The notes beneath the pieces are model-generated. The model searched no databases. It had not been told where the DNA came from and saw only the letters and a list, made by a program, of their open reading frames with translations. The translations under genes and the position numbers were made by a program. A DNA stretch of 64,000 bases from assembly GCA_036852015.1 (NCBI GenBank), contig JAANDG010000316.1, positions 103,949-167,948 of the forward strand. Direction: 5' to 3'. Position 1 is the stretch's first letter, and the number at the start of each line of letters is the position of its first letter. This DNA is from Pelodera strongyloides. Lineage: Eukaryota; Nematoda; Chromadorea; Rhabditida; Rhabditidae. Shown in pieces: positions 23,042 through 33,800 of this stretch.

Positions 23042-26000
23042 GAGAAAGTCAGAAACACGAAAGGCCTCCTACTCCTAGTGAACAAAAGAGATAGAGTTGT
23101 AGTTAGTAATTCAATCTACGAAAAATACAATATTTTAGGGCTCGGTTTCAAGATTTTCATGGCATTTTCAATGTACAAGAATATTTCCGAAATCTTCAGT
23201 ACAGCTGGTGCGAAGAAGGTGCGAATTTGTAGTAAAGAATTGATTTGGAATTTAAGTTTGATGATTTTTTTTGTTAGACATAAAAATATAACACATTCAT
23301 GGCATTGTTTAGGCTGGCCAGATCGGACCGATTCATTGTATTCGTTTCTTTTCAATGGTCTGGGTCATTTGTGGACACATGCTCTCCCTCTTCCTTTATT
23401 ATGGAAGTAAGTTTCGGCACTAATGAATCTCCTCGTCATCGCCGCGAAGAGGGACCGCCAAAGCGGCGTCGCGGATATATAAAAATAAATAACCCGCTTT
23501 TGGAGTGGGCGGCGGCGGCGGCAGGCAGCGCCCCAGGTGCCCCATCTGGTATTGTAAACCTTTCTCGCACTTGTGGCGTACGCCCAACGCATGAAGGTGC
23601 GCGACGCGCGCATTATTTGATATTGTAAAAGATTGTATGAACGTGTCCCGTGTACGCATACGGATGGCAGTAAGCTTATTGAATTGTGTTCAGCTAACCC
23701 ACTCGATGTTCGCGATGAGACCACCCATATAATGACAGAAATCCTATCAAATGCTTATTTCGCGGTTGATTCCTTTTTCTTCCTCTCCGGTCTCTTGCTT
23801 GCATTCATATGGTATGTTGCAGGTTATTTTTTTTTTCAAAACTTTGGCTACCATAATTAGCAAGACGTGTCAAAATATTTTCTGTATGCGGCTTTTCGTC
23901 CTAACTGGTATGCACAAGTATGGGTTCACACATCACATCGATCATCACAAGCGATTTACTAAGAAACCCAATTTTATGTTCAAAGACTTCAAAAAGAACA
24001 AGAAGAGAGCAATGTCACCTATTGCATGGACAATGTTCTACGTTCATCGGTTGATAAGGTACGCAGGAGGTTTTGTTTTGTGGCTAACTTTTCGTCTAGT
24101 CGTGAACTCGCCGCGCAAAAATTTTGCGCCAGATTTTCGATACACACTTCTCGAGTTTCACCAGAATACATACATAATTACTCTCTTAGTTATTTGCCTC
24201 TTCAGACTGTCTCCTCCCTATTATATTCTCATTTTGTTCTACACCTTTGTCTTCCTACCGTGGCTGAAGGATATGCCCATCTATATGTCAAATCCCAATA
24301 AGGATCCTTGTTTGGAAAATTGGTGGATCAATCTATTGTACCTAACGAATTTTGTCCGCTACAAGGAACAGGTACTTTTTCGTTGAAGGCTAGCTAGCCT
24401 CGGTTTTGGAACAATATGTATGGGTACCTAAGACAACTTTATTTTTGCGAAAGTCGTTCAATTTTTTCTTTCATGTTGCAGTGCTACCTTGTCGCTTGGT
24501 ACCTCTCCACTGACTTACAAATCTACCTTTTCGCACCCTTGATCTTGGTTCCTCTCGCTATGGGAACGGTAAGTGTTAAAGGGTCAGGCCCATTTCAAGT
24601 GACCCCTATTTTTGATGATTCCATCTGGTTTTCCAAGTCAATATAGTAGGATACGATATTTTCCTAATTTTCTAGCGCAAAATTCACGCAGTATTCAGCT
24701 ATTTACCATAGCCGGTCATACCCAAGTATCAATCGCAGTTGCCACGCCCCTTCGCGCTAACTGGGCAATATGCTCCATTTGGCGCGTGATAATTGCGATA
24801 TTCGCCGATCAGCGCGATTGGGCGTACCAACTGCGATAGATGTTGGGTATCTGGCCATGGTAAATTGCTGAATAGTTCGTGAATTTTGCGCTTCAAAATT
24901 AGAAAAATATTGCATCCTACTATATTTGATATGGAGAGTCAGAAGTCAGAATCATCCAAATTAGGGGTTATTTGAAATGGGCTGACCCTGATCTTTTTCT
25001 ACACGCGAGTTCGTTTTACTGTGAGCAGCTACCAAGTAACGTAGCCGCTACGAAATACTGTATCTTAGGTATATACCGGCATCAATAATTGTAGCTAATT
25101 AAGCAATTGACTATTGATTTTGACTTACAATTAGACGGAAGTCTGTGTATGACCTAAAAAGACAAAAAGATAAAATAGAGTGTGGCAACTTAATATATCC
25201 AGGTACCGGGCCTTATCTCTGCTGCGGTGATCTTCCTTGCTTCAACTGGTGCCAATATTGGTACAATTTACCACTACTACTTCCCTCCAGATGACTATGC
25301 AATGGGCTGGCAGGACCCGCGGATGTTCGAGAAAACTGATCTTGAGTTAGTTAGATAATACTAATGTTTTCATATGTGATAATATTTTTGTAACTGTACC
25401 AATGAGCTCCTCTCCAGCATATCTGTCAATATATATGTTAACACTTTTGTTTACTTTCTGATCAATATGAATAATTCCAGCCACTACACAATGCTCGTCT
25501 ATGATGCACCTTGGATCAGATGTCAGATTTATATCATTGGAATGCTGGTCGGATGGTTCTTGCAAATGAGGAAATCACTCAGGATTAATAGGGTTTGTGA
25601 TTTGTAAAGATCTATGCGAATGGAGAAAAACCATGCTAAACTGTGTTATGCAAAAAAAATGAAAATGCGTAAATCGATGCAATACACGTTAAAAAGGTGC
25701 TCTCTATCGTCGCCAGGTTCTTGCTAAATTATATTTTATAAATTCGCGTGAACTTGGCGGAATAACCAAACAAAAATACTGTACGTAAAATGTCGTTTGC
25801 GCATATGATTCCTATATTAGTATTTTTTGCAGATTCTCAACTTGGTGCTGTGGTTTTTCTCGTTTGTTCTTATGGGAACTGCTGTTCTGGGACTACATAG
25901 ATGGACTAACGGGTGGGACATGTTTCAATATTTTTTTCTTTTTTCGACTGATTTAAAAAAAATGTGTAACAATTTTTACTGCGCGTCAAGGCATGTATTG

Positions 26001-27553
26001 ATTGGGATGATAAATCAATTTCAGTTGGCACATGCCCGTCTTCTGGCGCGCCATGTATTCTGCCTTTTCAAGGCCCGCATGGGGACTCGGTCTTTCCTGG
26101 ATTGTCATCTCATCTTTCTACGGATACGGAGGTAGGACTCCGTTTTTTTCAAATGAACCATAGAAACTGATTACAACATGTGATTTGAAGGAAGTTCACT
26201 TTCCACTTTACTCCTTGTTCAAGTGCTAGAGTTTATTATGAAATCTTTTTAACAAGAAGGTGAACTCCTTATAATAATAACTCTTGATTCCAAAAAAGCG
26301 TGTATAACAATGATAGCAAGTGAACGCATGCTCTTAACTATTCTCTATACTTCAGGTCCAATCAACGACTTTATGTCGTGGACGATCTGGGTTCCCCTCG
26401 GCCGTCTCACTTATTGTTCTTATTTAATTCACATCTGCATCGTCCTCTACTTTATGGGTATTGACAAGACTGGACTTGTTTGGAGTAATATGACAGACAC
26501 GGTAGGACATTGTACATATATTCAATAATCAACCGAACAAGCTACTAATTTGAAAGCGTATATTTACTGAACTACTGAGACGACCACACTTGTAAAAGGG
26601 TGGCGCGCGGCGAAAAGCTGGCGCGAAAATACCAGTTGCTCACGAACTGTTATTCTGTGAGCTAGCGACTCGCGCGAAGTTGGCGAGAGCATGACGAAAG
26701 CTCGCCACAATTCAAATATTCACGTTGTAAGGGTATGTCGGTGCAGGCGAATGTTAAAATGGTAACACTGAATTTTTTTCTTCTTGGATTCATTTGATAA
26801 CAGATAATACATGGTTTCAGATGTTGTCCTATGTCTTGCCCAGTGTTGCAGTCACATATTTCTTTGCCATTTTCTGGAGTAGTTGGTTTGAGGTCTCTCT
26901 CGGAAAGGTGGGGGCTTGACTTTTTGGAATTGCTTTATGTATAAGTTCCACTGTATTTCGCTAATATCGTAGAGAAAAATACCCGGAACGAAGCATGATC
27001 TAACATAAAATCGCTAAATATATAAAGCTCAAAAATTAAGTAGATATTGGGAACTGTTTATTTTCTTTATCTTTATGTTCATTCACTACAGGTCGAAGGG
27101 CTATTGATCGGTGGTATCCGAAGGCCCCCACCAAAGATACAGCCGATAGCTGATGTAAACGTTGAAACGGTTAGTAATCGTAAAAATACTTCAGAAGGGA
27201 GTAGTCCGGCATCCTCGTTAGAATCTTTCGTGACCCCTTCCACCGTCGTCTTTATGTCAAGGGCCGGGGGCGGTACTGTACGGCGCGATAAGATCACTCT
27301 ATCGTATGAATAGCTTGCGGACGCGAAACTGGTGTTAGAAAATTACAAGCCTATCATGTCGCATATAGTAGATTTGACTTCGCGCATGTTAAAATAACTC
27401 CGGGGATGTCAACATACAGAATGTTCTCTTGTCTTATTATGTCTTTTCAAGTTTATTTAAATTCGCATATTTCAGCCAAAAGGAGACAATTTCCAAACAA
27501 CAGTGGTTCCACCAGTTAATGGAAATGGAGCTCCAAAAGACAACTGGTCATAA
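18098..27553 (+). CDS. NRF-6-like acyltransferase-3 family membrane protein
   Basis: This family joins a secreted cysteine-containing NRF domain to a multi-pass acyltransferase-3 domain. In C. elegans members act in lipid and drug transport and cuticle or gut functions. The start ATG is two bases after an acceptor (ttttcag/gg) and begins a signal peptide. Exons: 18098-18226, 20268-20342, 20590-20725, 20886-21021, 21171-21322, 21578-21665, 22848-22942, 23139-23218, 23313-23406, 23694-23811, about 23900-24058 (5' edge unsure), 24206-24371, 24482-24568, 25203-25345, 25481-25592, 25833-25912, 26025-26131, 26356-26501, 26821-26907, 27092-27169, 27476-27553. The NRF domain is 20590-21665. The acyltransferase signature IHCIRFFSMVWVICGH contains the conserved R and H expected of the catalytic region, then FAVDSFFFLSGLLLA. 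About ten hydrophobic segments follow. The paralogue cannot be named from sequence alone. Confidence 0.85.
19374..19504. repeat. Three tandem copies of a 50-bp unit
   Basis: The unit taaaaaatttctctcgcgcc-tcctctttttctttgctgac occurs three times in a row with few changes. It ends exactly where the next inverted-repeat element starts. Confidence 0.75.
19505..19770. mobile_element. Element with ATGGGGTTTGCAAGTATGCC inverted ends
   Basis: The left end taatggggtttgcaagtatg and right end catacttgcaaaccccataa are perfect inverted repeats of about 20 bp, flanked by TA. The interior is about 220 bp and non-coding. It is probably a small DNA transposon derivative. Confidence 0.65.
21775..22191. mobile_element. 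TTAAAGGGTCAGGCCC palindromic element, copy 1
   Basis: The ends ttaaagggtcaggcccattt and aaatgggcctgaccctttaa are exact inverted repeats bounded by TTAA, and the interior is also largely palindromic (cacgcccctccccgctaattggg region). It sits in an intron of the NRF-6-like gene. Confidence 0.85.
22255..22496. mobile_element. Element with GGGCGCATTCGAGATGGAC inverted ends
   Basis: gggcgcattcgagatggaca returns as tgtccatctcgaatgcgccc. The arms are about 70 bp with a shorter second match (ttgttcgagatgga / tccatctcgaacaa). A relative with related ends lies at 46414-46625. Confidence 0.75.
23010..23047. repeat. (GA)n microsatellite
   Basis: Alternating GA for about 38 bp with a few interruptions, in an intron. 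Confidence 0.9.
24576..24990. mobile_element. TTAAAGGGTCAGGCCC palindromic element, copy 2
   Basis: A second, more diverged copy of the 21775 element, in a later intron of the same gene. The left end is intact. The right end has decayed (gaaatgggctgaccctg) and lost its TTAA. Confidence 0.8.
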
Positions 27554-27875
27554 CCTTTAAATAATATGGTACCTTACACCTTATTTGATTCCTGAAGTTT
27601 TCCACATGTAACTTTCACATTTTGACATTTCTTCATAACTAATTAAAATAATCTGAACTGGCAAATTCATAGTAAATGTATATAAACAATAAACTATATA
27701 TGAAAAAAAAACACAAAAATATGCCTAGCGAGACGGAGCTTGTAAAACATTCCAATAAATACTGACAAGTTGCCAGCTAGCTATTATTCATTTTATATTA
27801 CCCTTTATGCATAGTTATTACATTTTTTCTCCATATATATGAATAAAAAGTGAAAACCATTATGCACAGTTGGTT

Positions 27876-30065
27876 AAAATTGTAGAATACTACCCCAGTG
27901 TAGTAGACTACCCAAATCGGGAATATCAACAAAAAAATGTAAAAATACTACCCCCAGTTACGAATATTACCCCAGTGACGTGATAGTAAAATCCCTAATT
28001 GGGGTAGTGTTCTGAGCAGTCTCCTTTTTACGGGTTGCCACACTGCTCACACGTTGAAGCACATTTAATAATCATAACTGGCAAACAATCGATCAATAAA
28101 TACACGTGTAAGCAATCAGAACGAGTTTATCAATGACATGAGCAAAGTGGGTTATTGGGTTAGGTCCTTCTTGAAATTGGACCATCTCGGAACTTGTTGT
28201 CAACGAGATCAACGAGGTGTATCACGTCAATCAAACAGCCAAACTTGTTTGTGAGTGCCAGTGGGATCAAGAGGGATAATCTAAATAGTTGCATACAGTG
28301 AAGATAATTTGGGTTACATATGGCAAGTTTAACGCAATACTGCAAGGATTGATACCCAGAACTTCGTATGATGAAAACCTGTGTACAATCATAAAGTTAC
28401 CTGATAGATGGGTCGCCTTGAAATAAGCAGCGGAACCCGGAGTTGTAACTTCTCATCGACTGGATCCAAAAGGTTAAACTGCACGTGAGTAGAACATCAA
28501 AAGGTGAGTGGAACGTTGGGTACGGAATGGGAGCTGCATAAAAAGAGACAATGAATACGTGATAATCACTATTATATGTCACGTGACTTGATTGCAATTG
28601 TCCTAGATTCCAGCTAATTGCCGGCAATTCTTATCTGTGACTACGGTAGCTCATCTCGTTTATAAAGTTCGTAATGAAGGCATTATGCCAAATTTAAGAA
28701 TATGTAGCATATTCCCCAAAATGGGGTAGTCATGTAAAATGGGGGGGGGGGGGGGGGGGGGGTAGCCAAGTAGTCCGCCCAGGTAAACTTACAATACTAC
28801 CCCATTTTCGAAAAATACTCCCACCAGTTGGGAAAATACTACCCCTATTTCGGTAGAATACTGCCCCCGGAAAGTTTTCGCAAAATACTACCCCCAAGTT
28901 AATAGCTGGGATAGTGATGTAAAATAGGTGGGGTAGTCATGTAAAAAGGTAGTGGTAGTCATGTAAAATAAGTTGGGGGTAGTCATGTAAAATACGTTGG
29001 GGTAGTCATGTAAAATAAACTGTAGTATATTTTTTTTGGGGGGGGGGGGGGGGGGTGGCGTATTGTGGGGGTAGTATTTTCCCATGTGGTAGTATATTTT
29101 ATTTAGGGGTAGTATATTTACAAAGTGGCACAGTTGTATTCGAAAAGAAGAACAAGGTCCATAATTAAAAATTATGGGGGTAGGGTAAAATTGTAGAATA
29201 CTACCCCAGTGTAGTTTAGCACCCCAAATGAAGAAATGCTACCCCACAACAAAGGGGTAGTATTTTTCCAACAGCACAACAATACCCCATCTAGTAAAAG
29301 TAGTACCCCATAGGGAAAATACTACCCCAAAATTTGGGGGAGCATAATTACTGATTCGGGTAGTAAAATGTTCAAATTCGGGTAGCAAAAGTTCAATGGG
29401 GTAGCCATGTTAAATTGTCCGGTAATCTTTAACGAGGCTACCCCAAAAATAAAAAAATACTACCCCACGTTCATAAAATAATACTCCATTTTCGAAAAAT
29501 AGCATCTAAACGTACCAGAGGAAAATAACTACCCCATCTCGATTAATCTCCGAGATCTTTAGCGAAATTTCTTATTATAGATGACTACCCGACTACCCCA
29601 CTGCTGTACATGGCTACCCCATCGTTGTACATGGCTACCCCATTATTGTAGATGAGTACCCCATTTTACAAAGCTACCCCAGGATATTGGTGTTTATTTT
29701 ACTTTACTACCCCAACATTGTAGATGACTACCCCACCGTTGTAGATGACTACCCCACCGTTGTAGATGACTACCCCACTGCCCCACCGTTGTAGATGACT
29801 ACCCCACCGTTGTAGATGACTACCCCACCGTTGTAAATGACTACCCCACCGTTGTAGATGACTTCTTGGGGTACTATTTTTCCTACTTCGAAAATAAGTG
29901 GGGCAGCATTTTGAATGGGGTAGTATTTTTCCCTGGGTAGTATTAATTTTTTCTGGGTTTCTGGGGTAGTCATCTACAATTCTACCGTTTGGGGGGGGGG
30001 GGAGGTAGCATATTGTGGGGGTAATTTGTGGTAGTATATTTTATTTAGGGGTAGTATATTTACAA
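27876..30065. repeat. TACCCC / GGGGTA simple-repeat field with long poly-G runs
   Basis: The motif actacccc or its complement ggggtagt recurs at irregular spacing for over 2 kb. It alternates with aaaatgt-type spacers and is interrupted by a unique block at about 28020-28680. Sub-blocks: ggggtagtcatgtaaaat repeats at 28900-29020; a 21-bp tandem unit ctaccccaccgttgtagatga repeated about seven times at 29705-29865; and duplicated flanks (aaaattgtagaatactaccc at 27876 and 29186). Poly-G runs: 22 G at 28741-28762, 18 G at 29038-29055, 12 G at 29991-30002. Open frames across it are simple-repeat artefacts. Confidence 0.85.
28020..28680. other. Unique island within the TACCCC field
   Basis: It is non-repetitive and AT-rich, with no recognised gene. 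Short minus-strand open frames at 28160-28345 and 28397-28627 show no homology that I can see. Confidence 0.35.
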
Positions 30066-30843
30066 AATGGCACAGTTGTATTCGAAAAGAAGAACAAGGT
30101 CCATAATTAAAATCACTCGGCGGTGAACACGTGGAGCAGTGCTTGTTTCTACCATAGAAATCCACTGACTGCTCGTCCTGTTCGTTCCATATTCTAATAT
30201 AAATAATTACATTTTTTAAGCGAAAAAATAATAAAGGAAAATCGTATTTTAATAGAGATAAGACAAACAAAGAATTTTATACCAAATTATGAAGAAAAGG
30301 AAGTGAGTAACATAACATAGACGTTACCGTAAACATAGCAAAAATTATAGTGTTATGGTGAAGCAACTGATCGCATGAGTCTTTTCTTTGATATTATTTG
30401 TTTGTTGCGATGGGAGTCCGTGGAGAAGCAATCATGGTTAGCCATAGACTTGGGCGCAGAGCATGCGATCATCATACTGATCCCGTGGAAACATTGCCAA
30501 GCAAAACACGCGTTTGGATCATAAATGGACTCATCTAGTGATAAAGTGATTAGTGATCCTCTTCTTCGCTTTCCTCTTTCCTAACATCTCCGCTCCCTCT
30601 TTGCTGTCCTAAAATACCCTCTTTCTCCCTCCCTCCATCTCTATCTCTCTTCATCCTCGCTCTCTCTTTCCCTCTCACTCTCTCTGCTCTCCTGTATCTC
30701 TCTCCCTCTCTCAGTTTCTCTACTCTCCTGAATCCAGTCCTTCTGTTGACTTAGCACTTGAATCTGACAAATCATACACAATATCAACTATGATCTTTCT
30801 TCACAATCTTCTATTGAAGAATACATTCCTTCAAAAACTAATC
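30066..30843. other. Upstream region of the acetylcholine receptor gene
   Basis: It contains a CT-rich stretch at about 30600-30730 (ctctctctttccctctcact type). No exon is recognised. A duplicate of the sequence at 29100-29170 (cacagttgtattcgaaaaga) begins it. Confidence 0.4.
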
Positions 30844-33800
30844 ATGAGATCATTATTGTTCTCCATTATTTTTGCTCTACAATGGGTGTACGGAACAGAT
30901 TGCGCAAAAGCGGAGAGCCAACTTTACAAGTAAGTTCGTTGACTTTGTATATAATATGATACACCTAGACGTCCTGCCTCACTATTGTGAACATTTTTAG
31001 GGAATATCATTTACCAGACGGCTACGCCGCCTGAAGCATCTTTTCATACTTACGAAACGTCTGTAACGTAGATGAAAATCTTTACGAATGAAGGCACACA
31101 TCGCTCTTTTTCATGAGAATATTCTAATTTGAGCGCGGCACTCTTTTATATCCAAAGCGTAACAATTTATGCGAATTCTTCTTCCGTAACGTGAGTGCTA
31201 GCGCACGCTACAGTTACTCTTTTATATAATAAGAAAGACCAGCCGGCTACGCCGCCCAAGGCGACTTTCTATTAGATTTATTTTATTTTATGCATACGTG
31301 AAACGTGGATTCAAAAGTAGTTACAAAAAATTAGAGAGTGGGTCATATGCTAAAATCCTCGCTTCGTTCTTTTTATTGCTGTAGATTTGCATGTTCTTTG
31401 TAGTTTATTCGTAGTACTTTGAGCGCCGCCGACACGCACGGCTGATACGGCACCCGCATTCCATAGATGCAGCCTTTTTGGAGCTTTTGTGAGACGGGCG
31501 CTCAGGATGTGAGATGGCTCAGTACACGGGAACGTGAAGTACTGAACCAATCTTACTTCCCGAGCGTAACGCACATCATCTAAACACACATCCAAACAAA
31601 CAAAAAGCTCCCAACTTTATAAAATAAGAAGATCATTTTAGGGATTTGATGGTCAACTATAGCAAGTTGGTTCGACCTGTAATCAATGACTCTGATGCAC
31701 TGTAAGTATTTTGTTGTTCATAGGAAATGGTCACTGATTAAGAATTACAAATTTAGTTGAAGTACTTATAACACCGCAGGACTTACAATTAGAACACTTT
31801 ACTGTTGTGATTTTATGTTGTTTCTGTTGTTTCTTTAGAATTATACTAGTTCGTATAATGTAAGAATTTGTTAATTACAGTCGAGTGGAAATGAAGGTCT
31901 TTCTTCAACAAATCCTGGCTGTCGACGGAAAAAATCAAATTATTGAGCTGAATGCATGGCTGAAATTTGTGAGTGATGCGTCTCTACTTTGATTTTACAT
32001 CCAGCTGATCCATAGATCGACAAATATTTTCTACCCAAAGAAATCTGCAGCAGTTTACACATTTCCACATATCGCTATATTTACAGAAAGTTTAAGTTGT
32101 AAATGGTTTGCAGTTTATCTGACTGCGAAAAACAGTTAAAGAAATTCAGATTTGGGTGGACTATCGGCTAGCTTGGAATCCTGATAAGTATGAGGGAATA
32201 AAAAGTATTCGTTTTGCGGGTGGAGATAATCAAATATGGAGACCGGACATTCTACTCTATAACAGGTGACAGTTTTGGAATCATGTGTTTCGACATTGTT
32301 AGCAACTCCGCATCTTTTGGACATAACGCTGGAAAATGTGTAGTCAAAACTATTAATGGCCAGTTTAGTGCAAATGAAGACTTTGATGCCACATTCAAAT
32401 CCAACGAAGTCGTCTACAACACGGGCGAAGTGAACTGGGTAAACCATCTTTTCCCCCCTAACCAAAAGTTAACTACACAACGCATTCAATATTGCTCATC
32501 TGCTGGTCAAGAATTTTCATCACAGAAATGTTGATGTGAATTAAAAGCACTTTATAAAACACTATCATTAGCACGCTATAAAACATCATTTACTAATCCA
32601 ATTCTAGGTACCACCGGGAATTTTTCGAGCAAGCTGTAAAATGGACATAACATACTTTCCATTCGATGATCAGGTGATTCTAGTCCTGGAATTTTTATAT
32701 ATATTTTGATTGGAACGAATGATGGTATCATTTATTGTTTAAGATGTTTATTAGACTCTGGGAAGAGCGCAACGACATAAGAGACGATGCAAGAATTCAA
32801 TTGTTTTAAAATTCGAAGTAGTAAATAAAAGATAATATCACACAAGGTACTACACATCATTCGGAATAATGCACATCATTCTTAATAATTATGCATTATT
32901 CAGAATGATAAGACTCTAACTCACTCACATAAGACCCACTTTAGATTTGCTTCCTAAAGTTCAGTTCGTGGACTTACAACGGGTTCGCATTGGATCTTCG
33001 CATACACACACCTGATGATGAAGGTTTGTGGAAGATTTACCCTCATACTATAGACATGATTTTGAAATGGGCATTCTAGTTGCTATTGATGAATATGAAT
33101 GAATGTTTCGCTGCTGGAATTTCACATATTTTAATGATCATTTTCAGCCCCTCAAATGGACCTTTCCACTTATGTTGCCAGTGGTGAATGGGATCTAGTC
33201 AGTAAGTTACAGTATTTGACAAATTAATAGTCGTAGACGTCACGAGGCCTTAACAATCAAAGCAATGTTTTCAATCGTTAAGGAGCTCCGGCTGTGCGAG
33301 AGGTCACTTATAACACGTGTTGTCCGGAACCCTATCCTACCGTCACATTTTTCATGCACTTGAGGTGCAGTTCAGTTCAATTAATTGAACTTTACCTATC
33401 CTATAATTAGCCTATGATTAGATCCTCCTAAATTCAGGGATGTATGTTAAATCCGAGAGAAAGGGTTTGAGGATGGATCTAAGGATACTTATGAAACATA
33501 CTATGTATATAGAAAAGATTATTGCAGGCGAAGAACTGTCTATTACCTCTTCAATGTTGTTTCCCCTTCACTTTTGATCTCACTGATGACACTGATGGGA
33601 TTCTGTCTTCCAGCAACAGATATGAGCGAAAAAATTGGATATCGTCAGTTTATCGGAATAATACATACGTTGGCCGGGGAAACTAGTTGGTAGAGCACTC
33701 AGTCTCAATCCATATGTCGGCGTTCGACCCCGGCTCGGTGCGCAAGGTATTTATTATGTGCATACATGAATACGCATACAAAACTTGTCTTACAGAGATG

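Noticed and set aside
27170..27313. Extended C-terminus of the NRF-6-like protein (SNRKNTSEGSSPASS...)
   Set aside because: A donor at GAAACG/GTTAGT joins in phase to a terminal exon at 27476. The extension may be an intron-retained variant but is not needed.
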